Positions 48,240 to 57,176 of a DNA stretch of 64,000 bases are shown here, one piece after another. The stretch's first letter is position 1; every line of letters starts with the position of its first letter. The notes below the pieces were generated by a model that was not told the DNA's origin, did not search any database, and saw only the letters and a list, made by a program, of their open reading frames with translations. The stretch spans positions 62,001 to 126,000 of the forward strand of contig JAKFWF010000028.1 in NCBI GenBank assembly GCA_021730785.1. The letters run 5' to 3'. The position numbers and the translations under genes are program-made. This DNA is from Hyphomicrobiaceae bacterium. Lineage in GTDB: Bacteria; Pseudomonadota; Alphaproteobacteria; Rhizobiales; Hyphomicrobiaceae.

Positions 48240-51200
48240 CGTCGAGATTGCGGCCGGTGGTGCGGCAGCAGGTGCCGGTGGTTTGCTCGGCTATCGTGCG
48301 TGGCGCAGTTCGACTGAGCGGGATCTGCTCGACGGCAAGGCCGTATCGCTGAAGCGGCTGGACCCGCGCAACATCTCGGTCGACCCCGACACGTTCCAGT
48401 TCAAGAGCGGTGGCGATGCCAAGGGCGTCACCGATCGGCTGAAGAACGTCACCAAGTGGAACCCGACCGCTGCCGGCAAGGCGATGGTGTTCGAGAAGGC
48501 GGATGGCACCCACGTCATCGCCGACGGCCATCAACGCCACGGGCTGGCAACGCGCTTGGCAGGGACTGGCCAGAAGATCGCGATGGATGCCATCGTGATG
48601 CGCGAGAAGGATGGCTGGACAGCAAAGGACGTCCGCGCCTACGCGGCTATCAAAAACATACACGAGAGTTCAGGCCAGAGCCTGGACATGGCGAAGGTCG
48701 TTCGCGACCGCCCGGACCTCGTGAACGGCTCGCTGCCGCTGTCGGACTCGAAGGTCAAGGATGCAATGAGCCTGTCGAAACTGTCCGATTCCGCTTTCAA
48801 GGCGGTGGTCGGTGGCGTCGTCAAGCCGGAACATGCCGCCGCGATCGGCGAGCAGGTGGTGGACAAAGGCCGGCACGAGGGCCTGATCAAGGAGATGGCC
48901 AAGGCCGAGATCCAGAGCGCGCAGCACGCACGCCTGTACGTCTCGCAGGCGATGGCCGCTCCCCAGCACACGGAATCGAACTTCTCCCTGTTCGGCGAAG
49001 AGACCAACACCCGTTCACTGCTGAAAGAGCGGGCGCAGGTGCTCGACAAAGCGCTGACCGCGCTCAAGAGCGACAAGCGCATCTTCGGTCTGTTGCAGCG
49101 TGAGGCTGGCAACATCGAGTCGGTCGGCAACAAGTTGTCTCACGAGGCAAATACGGCGAAGGCTGAGGGCGCCGGCCAGACGGCGGCGCTGATCGAGAAG
49201 CTGTCGACCAGCCGCGGCGCGGTGTCGAGCATGATCGACCAGGCGGCGAAGGCGGTGGTGGAAGGTAAGAAGCCGTCTGCGGCCGCTCGCGCTTTCATCA
49301 AGCAAGTTGGTGACACCTTGAAGAGCGGCGGCATCAACGCCCTGATGAGCGACCAGCCCCGAACTCAGGAGATGATCGGCTTCGGCAAGAAGGGCGGCAC
49401 TCCGCAAGTGTCGGCCGGGGAACTCGCGATCGCCCGCGAGAAGATCAAGGGTACGAGTCCAGAAGCGATGGGGAAGTGGGGAAAGATCCTCGACAACATG
49501 CCGGGCGACAAGAAGGAATCGGCACGTCGGGATAGGGTCAAGGCTGAAGCGGCCAACAAGCAGAACCCGGTGCGAGTTCAGCGGATGGAAGACCCCAAGG
49601 GCAAGCAGGCCGGCATGTTCGGCGAAGCCACGATGGCCGACAAGATCGCGGTCGCCAATCGTGCGATAGACGCCAAGGGCCGCACTGGCGATCCGATGAA
49701 TGAAGGGCTGTTCGGTTCGGGCAAGCTCCAGGCCGACCTCGTCGATATGGCGAAAAAGCAGCCCGAGCGCGGCGTTCACCTCGCCAACAGCCTCGTGCCT
49801 TGGAACCAGAACGCCGAGGCTGCGAAGATCTCTGGCATGTCCGACAAGGAACTTGCCCAGCTAGAGCGCACCAACAGTTCCCGCGCCACGCCGAATGTGG
49901 CCGCACGTCACAAGCTCGCGGTTGCCGAGATCGAAGCGCGCAAGGCAAACCCTGGCTGGTCAGACTCCGCTCGTAGCGCATCAGCAGAGGCGAGGAAGGC
50001 AGACATGAAGCCGGAAGCGCTGACACCAGCCGAGATGAAGACGCTCGAACGCGCGATGACCTCTGGTCGCGGCGAAAAGGTGTCCAAGCAGCACGCGGCC
50101 ATGATCGCACGCGCATCGAACGAACAGGTCCTCGCGCTTGACGACAAGGCGATGGCTGCTCGCCGGGCAAATGCGGTGTCGGATGCTGATTTCAATCGCC
50201 TGCAAGACTTCCGTTCGCAGTTTCGAGAGCACGCCAAGAAAACGTCCAACACTGACTTCAACGCCTCTATTGGCAGGAGCGAACCCGCAGTGGCAAAGAA
50301 CCCCGTCTCCGAGGCCGAGCGCGCTGGCCGCATCAACCGTCTCCAGAACCGTGCTGGTGCTGGTGGGCTGAGCGGCAAGGAAGCTGAAAAGTATGTTGCT
50401 TCGAACCTCACCAAGCTCGAAGCGCTTGATGCGCAGCGGGCGGGAACTACTGCACAGGCACCAGCCGCTCCGAAGGCAGCCGCGAAGCCGCGTGCTGCTG
50501 CCAAAAAAGCTACACCTAATACAAACAGTCCGCACACTGTCACGGCATCGGATTTCGACAAACCGGCTGCGAAGGCTGCTCTCGAACGCCTGAATGGACT
50601 CAACAAGTCGCAGTTGAGCGACGTTGCGAAGGAGATGGGGGTAATCCCCGGCAAAACCGTGGCCAAGACCAAGATTGCGGTCGGTCAGGAGATTCATCGC
50701 CGGTCGCATGCGGCGTTCAAGGGGCAGATGGCTGGCCAATTAGGCGGCGCCTGGGGCGGTACGAGCGACGCCAGCACGGACAAGGCAGTGTTGGCTCAGA
50801 AACAGGCGCGCGCTGCCGCTGAAGCAAAGTTGCACGCTGCGATCGATAGGGTCGCACAATCGCCACTGGAGACTTCCGGCCTTCGTGGTACGGCGAACGC
50901 TGCGAACCGTGACGCCATCATTAAGAACAGGAAGGCAAACGCAGCACCGAAGGTGTCGCGGTCAGACATCCTGAAGATGGCGAATGACGGTATTCCAAAG
51001 GGGCAGCCATCTTCGGAACTCTATGATCGTGCGCTCAAGGCCAAGCCCACCAGCGCGCTTGATCGCCTAGAAGCACGTCAAGGAGACTTCGCAGGGGCAG
51101 AGAAGAAGCCGACCTCCGGCCTTCGCGGCACTCAGAACGCTGCGAAGCCAATGGACGCGCCAACCGGACAACCATCTGCGCCTGCGGCCAAATCAGGCAG

Positions 51201-51882
51201 CAAGAAACCCGGCGGCGGCAGAGCACTCGGTCTACTTGCGCCGGTCGCACTAGCTGCTGCTGCCCTTGTTGCAGCCAATCGGTCGGCAGAAGCAGGTGAA
51301 TCGAAGACCAAGCAGGCCGCGGCAGCGGGTGCCGAGGTCGGCAAGGGTGCTGTTGTCATGGGCGGCTTCATGGCAGGCACCGCAGGGGCAACGGCTGGCC
51401 TCCTGAAACTCGGTGTGCGTGCGGCGACCGCAATCCCTGTCGTCCAGGGCGCTCTGATCGCCGGCGGTGCGATCCATGGCGCGATCACGGCCAAACCCGG
51501 CGAACGCTTGGCCGGTGCGACCCGGGGCGCGTGGGATATGAGCCTGCCTGGCATGGTCGTGAACACCGGCCTTGCGGTCAAGGAAGCGGTCGACTCGACC
51601 AAGGCTCGATCGGCGGCCCCGGTCAACGGTCGACTGGCGGCAGATCAGCAGAAGGCTTTCGCCAGCGCCAACATGAACTACCACGCCAAGGCGGCGGCTG
51701 CTCAGAATGACGACCGGGTGAACCATTCCAAGGGCTGGTCGAATGAAGCCCGCATCAAGGCATATCAGGCCAAGGCCGAGAAACGCGGCTTCGACCCGAA
51801 GAACGTCCCCTACGGTGGCAAGCAGTCGGAAGGCCCATCGCAGTGGGTGTCCAATCCCGACCTGAGCAAGAAGCGCAATTGA
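48226..51882 (+). CDS. Giant polyvalent-type protein C: DdrB-like ParB domain, SAP-like segment, shared C-terminal module
   Basis: A 1218-residue protein. Residues 35-365 match the DdrB-like ParB domain of polyvalent phage proteins: VIADGHQRHGLATRL (97-111), KNIHESSGQSLDMAKVVRD, SLFGEETNTRSLLKERAQVL and IFGLLQREAGNIESVGNKL. Residues 780-830 resemble a SAP/Rho-N DNA-binding segment. TSGLRGTANAANRDAI (883-898) and TSGLRGTQNAAK (963-974) are motif copies. Residues 1001-1130 match protein A's C-terminal module, then the tag RLAADQQKAFASANMNY. Lies between portal and MuF-like genes. A DNA-protecting, co-injected virion protein is inferred. Confidence 0.78.
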   Translation: MDKRDVEIAAGGAAAGAGGLLGYRAWRSSTERDLLDGKAVSLKRLDPRNISVDPDTFQFKSGGDAKGVTDRLKNVTKWNPTAAGKAMVFEKADGTHVIADGHQRHGLATRLAGTGQKIAMDAIVMREKDGWTAKDVRAYAAIKNIHESSGQSLDMAKVVRDRPDLVNGSLPLSDSKVKDAMSLSKLSDSAFKAVVGGVVKPEHAAAIGEQVVDKGRHEGLIKEMAKAEIQSAQHARLYVSQAMAAPQHTESNFSLFGEETNTRSLLKERAQVLDKALTALKSDKRIFGLLQREAGNIESVGNKLSHEANTAKAEGAGQTAALIEKLSTSRGAVSSMIDQAAKAVVEGKKPSAAARAFIKQVGDTLKSGGINALMSDQPRTQEMIGFGKKGGTPQVSAGELAIAREKIKGTSPEAMGKWGKILDNMPGDKKESARRDRVKAEAANKQNPVRVQRMEDPKGKQAGMFGEATMADKIAVANRAIDAKGRTGDPMNEGLFGSGKLQADLVDMAKKQPERGVHLANSLVPWNQNAEAAKISGMSDKELAQLERTNSSRATPNVAARHKLAVAEIEARKANPGWSDSARSASAEARKADMKPEALTPAEMKTLERAMTSGRGEKVSKQHAAMIARASNEQVLALDDKAMAARRANAVSDADFNRLQDFRSQFREHAKKTSNTDFNASIGRSEPAVAKNPVSEAERAGRINRLQNRAGAGGLSGKEAEKYVASNLTKLEALDAQRAGTTAQAPAAPKAAAKPRAAAKKATPNTNSPHTVTASDFDKPAAKAALERLNGLNKSQLSDVAKEMGVIPGKTVAKTKIAVGQEIHRRSHAAFKGQMAGQLGGAWGGTSDASTDKAVLAQKQARAAAEAKLHAAIDRVAQSPLETSGLRGTANAANRDAIIKNRKANAAPKVSRSDILKMANDGIPKGQPSSELYDRALKAKPTSALDRLEARQGDFAGAEKKPTSGLRGTQNAAKPMDAPTGQPSAPAAKSGSKKPGGGRALGLLAPVALAAAALVAANRSAEAGESKTKQAAAAGAEVGKGAVVMGGFMAGTAGATAGLLKLGVRAATAIPVVQGALIAGGAIHGAITAKPGERLAGATRGAWDMSLPGMVVNTGLAVKEAVDSTKARSAAPVNGRLAADQQKAFASANMNYHAKAAAAQNDDRVNHSKGWSNEARIKAYQAKAEKRGFDPKNVPYGGKQSEGPSQWVSNPDLSKKRN

Positions 51883-52994
51883 TGGACCCGATGCTGGCCG
51901 CCAAGCTCGCGCTTGAGCAGGAGGTGGCAGCCCCCCTGTTCACGGCCTGCTCGCTCTACATCGCAGAGTGGCGCGACTATCAAGGGAACCTTCCCTACTT
52001 CGCCCGTCTCCAGCACACGAGCGCGATAGAGGCTATCCTGACCCGGCACTATGCCCGGGTGGTGATGGTGGTGACCGGACGCAAGCCAGACCAGGAGGGG
52101 CGCCTCGAAGACGCAGCCCTCAACTACCTGCACGCCCAGCGGCTCCAGACCCGAGCCCGCGAGCAAGCGGCAATGATCATCGCCGGCGTCGACCGTGAGA
52201 TCGCCAAGGCCCGCCTCTCCGTCCAGGAGGGCAAGACCGAAGACATCCAGATGGAGACGAAGGAGAGCTTCGTCACCTTCACCATCCGAATGGCGACCTC
52301 GTTCATTGAAACGGCGAAGAAGGCAGTCCAAGCCCTCGCTGCCAAGATCGGTGCGATCGCCAACGTCCAGACCCAAGGCCCGGCAGAAGAGGCCGTGATC
52401 GAATGGGTCGACGACAACAAGGACGCCGACAGCACGATCTTCAACGTATGGGTGACGATGAAGGACGACAGAGTGCGCGATTGGCACTCTGAGGCGGAAG
52501 GCCAGGAGCGCCGGCTGAACGTTCCGTTCGACGTCGGCGGCGAGCAGTTGCGCTATCCCGGAGACGCAAGCCTAGGCGCATCACTCCGCAACTTGATCAA
52601 TTGCCGGTGCAGCCTGAGTTTCATCGCGGTCGATGCCAACGGCAACCGGCGAGACTTGAACCTGCCGACGCCGCACGCACCGACCCGCTCGACCCGCACC
52701 CCAGGCCAACCGCTGACATCTAACAACGGCCGGTTCCAACCGACCGAACTCGTGACTTTGAACGGCACCACACGGGCGCGGATCGTGCTCGGCGACGGCA
52801 AGACCTTGGCCAATTTGAGGCAAGTCAAGCCAGACACGGTTGTCATCAGCATCAACCGCAAGCCGATCGCCCGGGCGACATTCAAGAACGGCAAGATCAC
52901 TTCGATGCAGGTCGACCCGAAGCACCAGTCTCAAGGCATCGGAGAGATGATTCGTCGATCAGTCGCCAATTCGTTCAACCGCGGCAACCGATAG
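51882..52994 (+). CDS. MuF-like minor head protein with GNAT-like C-terminus
   Basis: A 370-residue protein. The centre (DDRVRDWHSEAEGQERR, NVPFDVGGEQLRYPGD, NLINCRCSLSFI) is the Mu gpF/SPP1 gp7 domain found behind portals. The last 60 residues (KPIARATFKNGKITSMQV, DPKHQSQGIGEMIRRSV) read as the beta4-alpha3 acetyl-CoA loop of a GNAT enzyme. The start overlaps the previous stop (TGATG). Such C-terminal extensions on MuF proteins can be effectors; activity here is unproven and the domain is short. Confidence 0.8.
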   Translation: MDPMLAAKLALEQEVAAPLFTACSLYIAEWRDYQGNLPYFARLQHTSAIEAILTRHYARVVMVVTGRKPDQEGRLEDAALNYLHAQRLQTRAREQAAMIIAGVDREIAKARLSVQEGKTEDIQMETKESFVTFTIRMATSFIETAKKAVQALAAKIGAIANVQTQGPAEEAVIEWVDDNKDADSTIFNVWVTMKDDRVRDWHSEAEGQERRLNVPFDVGGEQLRYPGDASLGASLRNLINCRCSLSFIAVDANGNRRDLNLPTPHAPTRSTRTPGQPLTSNNGRFQPTELVTLNGTTRARIVLGDGKTLANLRQVKPDTVVISINRKPIARATFKNGKITSMQVDPKHQSQGIGEMIRRSVANSFNRGNR

Positions 52995-53253
52995 GTCGCT
53001 CATGTCGAAAAAACTCTTTCACGACCAAGTCGACAGCTTCTTTGCAGGTTACCGGAAGCGGACATCTCAGCTGACACCTTAGCCGTCTATAGCCTTCTTG
53101 GTTGTGCGGGAGCAGCACATCGAAAAAAGCGCTGCTCTCGGTAAACTTTTTGCCGTGGCGCGCTATGAAGGTTTCTAGTGTCGGGATCACGACTTCGTAG
53201 CCGATTACGCGGTGAACCTCGGCCCTGACCTTCTCGGCTTCAAATGCTGTCAT
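52975..53253 (-). CDS. Reverse-strand moron-like gene (92 aa)
   Basis: A protein-like frame on the opposite strand within the head operon (TAFEAEKVRAEVHRVIGYEV and FIARHGKKFTESSAFFDVLL). It overlaps the end of the MuF-like gene by 20 bases; no rightward gene occupies the 430 bases around it. No family recognised. An upstream promoter candidate supports independent expression in the lysogen. Confidence 0.52.
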   Translation of the reverse strand: MTAFEAEKVRAEVHRVIGYEVVIPTLETFIARHGKKFTESSAFFDVLLPHNQEGYRRLRCQLRCPLPVTCKEAVDLVVKEFFRHERPIGCRG

Positions 53254-53287
53254 GTGCCCGCGATCTCAGGTTTGGTACTGGCTTCCC

Positions 53288-53316
53288 AAGCCTAGCATGG
53301 CAACTAAACCATCGCA
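53288..53316 (-). promoter_or_regulatory. Candidate promoter of the reverse-strand moron-like gene
   Basis: On the minus strand TTGCGA (53311-53316) and TAGGCT (53288-53293) with a 17-base spacer, 35 bases before the gene's ATG. Moderate match only. Confidence 0.33.
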
Positions 53317-53425
53317 ATTCCGACTTTTACTAACCCGTCGCGCCTCGCCAGCGCCGACGGTCATTCGCGTTTTGCGCGGCGGCGAAGCGCGATCACCACA
53401 CCAAAACCGAAAGAGGAACTGCCAC

Positions 53426-54514
53426 ATGGCACGCAAGATGTTTGACACTTGGTCCGGCCTCAGCGGATTCATTGAGGAAGGCGAGACCAAGGCTATCCGC
53501 GAGGAAGAGACCTGCTACCGCCTCACCGGGTACGCTGCGACCTGGGACAGCGACAAGATCCGCGACCAGATCCAGCCCGGCGCCTTCAAGAAGAGCCTTG
53601 AGCGCCGCGTGGCCGAGGATGACGACGTCCAACTCTACTACAACCACAAGACCGACGACGTTCCGATCGGTCGGATCGTCAAGATTGGCGAGGACCGCAA
53701 GGGCCTGCGCTACGAAGCCGAGATGTCCAAGGATGACGAATTCGTCGTCAAGCGGATCGCGCCGGCCATCAAGAGCCGGGCTCTCAAGTCGAATTCGTTC
53801 GGCTTCCGCACCATCAAGTCGTCGCCGCGGCAGGGTGGAGGCCGAGTGCTGCACGAGCTCGAACTGATCGAGATCAGCGTTGTCAACACCCCTTGCAACG
53901 CGCGGGCGAACATCGAGGGCATCAAAGGCTTCATTGGCTTCCAGGATCTCCCGGTCGACGCCAAGACCAGCGCCTGGGACGCTGCTGCTGCTCTCGCCCG
54001 TATCCGTTCGCACTTCGGATCGAACACTGACGAACTCAAGAGCGCGTTCCTCTTCGTCGATGAAGAAAAGTCGGCAGACGAATGGGACGCTCGCCTCCTG
54101 ATCGCAGATATTGTCGACGGACGCCTTGTTGCGAATCGTGTCGCACTATACAAAGCGAATGCGGCGCTTTGCGGCGCTAGAGGCGGAGTGGTTCTACCAG
54201 AAGAAGTCGGCGATGAGGTCAAGAGACACATCGGTCGTTACTTCACACGGATGAGCATCGAGTCCCCCGTCGAGAAGTTTTCAGTTGTCGAGTATGATGC
54301 CCTGGAGGACGGCGAGCGGGAAGCTCGTCTTCGATCCCTCGGCCTCAGCCAGTCTCTGGCAAAGAAGTTCATTTCTGGTCACCGGGACGGTGATCGCAAG
54401 ACCCAACGGGATGTCGGGTCGATCTCGGACGTGTCCGAGCTCTTCAACGCTGTACGGCTCATTAGCGCCGCAGCGGATGCGATCAAGCCTAAACCCCCCG
54501 CAACCGGAAAATGA
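53426..54514 (+). CDS. HK97-family prohead protease with C-terminal extension
   Basis: A 362-residue protein with the start behind AGAGGAAC. Residues 28-165 are the U35 protease: LTGYAATWDSD, PGAFKKSL, catalytic His74 (LYYNHKTDDVPIG) and Ser124 (KSNSFGFR), and LELIEISVVNTPCN. It matures the capsid and probably internal proteins. The 190-residue C-terminal part (AWDAAAALARIRSHFG, FLFVDEEKSADEWDARLLIA) is a second domain often attached to such proteases, of unknown role. Confidence 0.9.
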   Translation: MARKMFDTWSGLSGFIEEGETKAIREEETCYRLTGYAATWDSDKIRDQIQPGAFKKSLERRVAEDDDVQLYYNHKTDDVPIGRIVKIGEDRKGLRYEAEMSKDDEFVVKRIAPAIKSRALKSNSFGFRTIKSSPRQGGGRVLHELELIEISVVNTPCNARANIEGIKGFIGFQDLPVDAKTSAWDAAAALARIRSHFGSNTDELKSAFLFVDEEKSADEWDARLLIADIVDGRLVANRVALYKANAALCGARGGVVLPEEVGDEVKRHIGRYFTRMSIESPVEKFSVVEYDALEDGEREARLRSLGLSQSLAKKFISGHRDGDRKTQRDVGSISDVSELFNAVRLISAAADAIKPKPPATGK

Positions 54515-54520
54515 CATCCC

Positions 54521-55822
54521 ATGTCTGCGACCCCAGACCTTTCGGCCGAACTGGCCAAAATGAACACCGAAGTGAAGAGCGCGCTCGCGCAGCTTCACGG
54601 CGCGGTTGACGCCAAGCAGGCAGAGACCGTGAAGAACATCGAAGAGAAGTTCTTCAAGAAATACGACGAACTCGCCGCCAAGCATCAGGACGCGATCCTG
54701 GCGCATGCCAAGGAGAAGACCGAGGCCGAAGAGAAGGCCAAGGAAATCCGCGCGATGTTCGAGAAGTCCGATGCCAAGTCGATCGACCTCGAGAAGCGCG
54801 TCAACGACCTCCTGATGACGCTGGCATCGGGCGCCAGCAAGAAGGACGCGGACCCGCGCGATACGGAGCACTACAAGGCGTCGATGGAGGCCTTCAAGGC
54901 CGACCAGAAGATGTGGGACTTCGTGGTCCAGAAGAACCACAAGATCCTGATGGATACGCCGGAAATGAAGACCCTTCGCACCGACGTCGGCGCCGCCGGC
55001 GGATTCCTTGTGCCCCAGGTCATGGACTCCGAGATCCGCAAGAAGATCACCGAGACCTCGCCGGTCCGCATGCTCTGCCGCAACCGGACGATCCCGAACA
55101 AGTCGATGGACGTGCCGATCCGCGACGTGCTGCAGTCGTCTTGGTACGAAGGCGAGGCCGAGCCCGCCCAGGACACCAACTCAAAGTACGCCCAGGAGCA
55201 AGTCACCACGTTCCGGCACACCTGCCGTGTCGACGTGACTCTCGACCAGTTGATGTCGACGCCGTTCAACCTCGAAATGGAGATCAGCTCGGACGCATCC
55301 GAGTCGTTCGCCAAGACCGAGGGCGTCAAATTTTTGAAGGGATCCGGCAACCGTGAGCCGCAGGGCATTCTGAAGGACAGTCGGATCGTGTCCGTTGCCA
55401 CGGCGAATTCTGGTGTTCTGACATTCGACGACATCGCCAAGCTGATTGGCGAGTTGAAGAGCGGCTATCAGGGCGTCCTTGGTTTCAACCGTAAGACATT
55501 GGCCGGTCTGCGCCAGATCAAGGACGGCTACGGCCGTCCGCTGTGGACGCCGGTCACCGACGGTGCGCCCGCCGCAATCTGGGGCGAGCCCTACACTGAT
55601 CGGATGATCGACCTCGACAGCTACAACGACGGCTCGGGCTCGAAGCCGATCGTCTATGCCGACTGGATGCGGACCCTCGAAGTTTTCGATATGGTCGGCA
55701 TGATGGTCGTTCGTGACGACTTGACCCTCGCGACCAACGCCAAGGTCCGGTTCATCTTCCGCCGCTGGAACACCTCACGGGTGCTGATGCCCGAGGCCGC
55801 CAAGATCCTCGTGATCCAGTAA
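54521..55822 (+). CDS. Major capsid protein (HK97 fold)
   Basis: A 433-residue protein. Residues 1-125 form a charged coiled-coil scaffold (delta) domain (EEKFFKKYDELAAKHQDAIL) normally removed by the protease; the mature part begins near KTLRTDVGAAGGFLVPQVMD and contains MDVPIRDVL, the P-domain and RVDVTLDQLM, typical of HK97 capsids, ending in VRFIFRRWN and AAKILVIQ. Next to the protease, as usual. Confidence 0.93.
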   Translation: MSATPDLSAELAKMNTEVKSALAQLHGAVDAKQAETVKNIEEKFFKKYDELAAKHQDAILAHAKEKTEAEEKAKEIRAMFEKSDAKSIDLEKRVNDLLMTLASGASKKDADPRDTEHYKASMEAFKADQKMWDFVVQKNHKILMDTPEMKTLRTDVGAAGGFLVPQVMDSEIRKKITETSPVRMLCRNRTIPNKSMDVPIRDVLQSSWYEGEAEPAQDTNSKYAQEQVTTFRHTCRVDVTLDQLMSTPFNLEMEISSDASESFAKTEGVKFLKGSGNREPQGILKDSRIVSVATANSGVLTFDDIAKLIGELKSGYQGVLGFNRKTLAGLRQIKDGYGRPLWTPVTDGAPAAIWGEPYTDRMIDLDSYNDGSGSKPIVYADWMRTLEVFDMVGMMVVRDDLTLATNAKVRFIFRRWNTSRVLMPEAAKILVIQ

Positions 55823-55828
55823 CCGGCG

Positions 55829-55855
55829 CGCGGTCGGCTCAAACTGCCGGCCGCG
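55829..55855 (+). other. mRNA hairpin after the capsid gene
   Basis: CGCGGTCGGC (55829-55838) pairs with GCCGGCCGCG (55846-55855) around TCAAACT. No T tract, so it more likely protects the abundant capsid mRNA or attenuates downstream expression. Confidence 0.55.
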
Positions 55856-55901
55856 TCCCACTACAATCTCATCCTATCATCAGGTCTACTGGAGAAGAAT
55901 C

Positions 55902-56312
55902 ATGTCTCTTGAATACGATCGCGCATCCCGCCAACGCGTTGTCCTCGGCACCGCCGCTGCGGTTGCCATGGACGGCACAGCCTTCACGCCGTGGATTGAC
56001 ACCGACGCCTACGGTGGCAAGTCCCTCACCATGATCGCCGTCATCTCTGCCGTCGCGGCCTACAGCGCCGTGTCGTGGGTGTGGCAGGAGTCTGAGGACA
56101 ACGGCACGACGTCGAACGTGATCGATGCCGAGAAGATCATCACGCCGGCGCAGACGCCCACCTCGACCACGTCGCGCGTGTTCCACTCCGGCATCGTGTC
56201 GAAGAAGCGATACGTCCGCGCGGCCTTCAACGCAGGCGGTGCCCAGACCGGTCAGATCACCTCGATCCTCGACCATCTGATGTCAGACCCTGTATTCACG
56301 ACCGGCGTCTGA
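55902..56312 (+). CDS. Small virion protein (136 aa)
   Basis: A beta-rich Ala/Ser/Thr protein (LTMIAVISAVAAYSAVSW, VWQESEDNGTTSNVI, RYVRAAFNAGGAQTGQ) directly behind the capsid, the usual place for head-decoration or head-stabilising proteins. No family recognised. Confidence 0.62.
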   Translation: MSLEYDRASRQRVVLGTAAAVAMDGTAFTPWIDTDAYGGKSLTMIAVISAVAAYSAVSWVWQESEDNGTTSNVIDAEKIITPAQTPTSTTSRVFHSGIVSKKRYVRAAFNAGGAQTGQITSILDHLMSDPVFTTGV

Positions 56313-56322
56313 TGATCAACCA

Positions 56323-56349
56323 GTTCCCGCCGGGATGACCGGCGGGAAC
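56323..56349 (+). other. mRNA hairpin after the 136-aa virion gene
   Basis: GTTCCCGCCGG (56323-56333) and CCGGCGGGAAC (56339-56349) form a perfect 11-bp stem with loop GATGA; no T tract. Confidence 0.55.
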
Positions 56350-56366
56350 CTGTCAGGGGGAAACCG

Positions 56367-56708
56367 ATGGCAACCTACATCCAGAGCTTTGAGAACAACC
56401 GCTGGTGCGTGAACAACGAGCCGCGCGAGATCCAGGCTGGCGAGGTCGTGGCATTCGAGTTGGCGTATGAAGCCGAGCATTTTACGACGCTGAGACGTGC
56501 GGGCCTGATCGGCGAGTTTGGCAGCGACGAAGAGGCGATGCGCCACCTCGAAGTCATTATCGCCCAAGCGGCGAAGCAGCAGGAAGAGGAAGAAGCGCGG
56601 GCGGCCGCCGCAGAAGCCGCGGCGGTCGCGTCCAATCCAGATCCACAGGCATCGAACGAAGCCAACGTCGTCGCGATGACGAAGAAGAAGAAGGCAACCA
56701 AGTCATGA
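56367..56708 (+). CDS. Hypothetical virion-region protein (113 aa)
   Basis: An N-terminal beta domain (TYIQSFENNRWCVNNEPREI, AGEVVAFELAYEAEHFTTLR) and a Glu/Ala-rich tail ending in KKKKATK. Behind GGGGG. No family recognised. Confidence 0.62.
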   Translation: MATYIQSFENNRWCVNNEPREIQAGEVVAFELAYEAEHFTTLRRAGLIGEFGSDEEAMRHLEVIIAQAAKQQEEEEARAAAAEAAAVASNPDPQASNEANVVAMTKKKKATKS

Positions 56709-56986
56709 TGAAGCCGCCGAAGAAGGCCGAGAACAAGATGATGCCGCCATCGCACACTGCTGCACCGACGAAGGGCGAGGCTGGAAAGATCAAGGCCGAA
56801 GCCGCAAAGAAAATGACGGCTGCCGAGTGGGAGAAGTCGGCGACCGACGCTCGCCAGGATCGCGCCAACGCCAAGAAGGCCGGCATGACGATGAAGCAGT
56901 GGGAGGACAGCCCCGGTGACAAGAAGGCCGACGCCAAGGGGTTGAAGGCGCACAACGCCAAGGTCGCAGCCAAGGGCAAGAAGTGA
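56705..56986 (+). CDS. Lys/Ala-rich basic protein (93 aa)
   Basis: A histone-H1-like composition (KIKAEAAKKMTAAEWEKSAT, KKADAKGLKAHNAKVAAKGK). ATGA-coupled. Could neutralise packaged DNA or be disordered; composition only. Confidence 0.6.
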   Translation: MMKPPKKAENKMMPPSHTAAPTKGEAGKIKAEAAKKMTAAEWEKSATDARQDRANAKKAGMTMKQWEDSPGDKKADAKGLKAHNAKVAAKGKK

Positions 56987-56987
56987 G

Positions 56988-57173
56988 ATGCCCAAAGCCC
57001 CGATCAAGATCAAGATCAAGAAATCGCATGAGGGCTTGCTGCACAAGAAGGCCGGCGTTCCCGAAAGCGAGAAGATCCCGGTCAAGAAGCTGGAGCAGAT
57101 GAAGAAGTCGCCCGATCCGTCAACCCGGAAACAGGCGACGTTCGCTCTCAACGCGCGCAACTGGAAGCACTGA
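56988..57173 (+). CDS. Conserved small phage protein (61 aa)
   Basis: IKIKKSHEGLLHKKAGVPES and ATFALNARNWKH follow a pattern I recall from small basic proteins next to capsid genes in several phages. One base after the preceding stop. Confidence 0.6.
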   Translation: MPKAPIKIKIKKSHEGLLHKKAGVPESEKIPVKKLEQMKKSPDPSTRKQATFALNARNWKH

Positions 57174-57176
57174 CCC

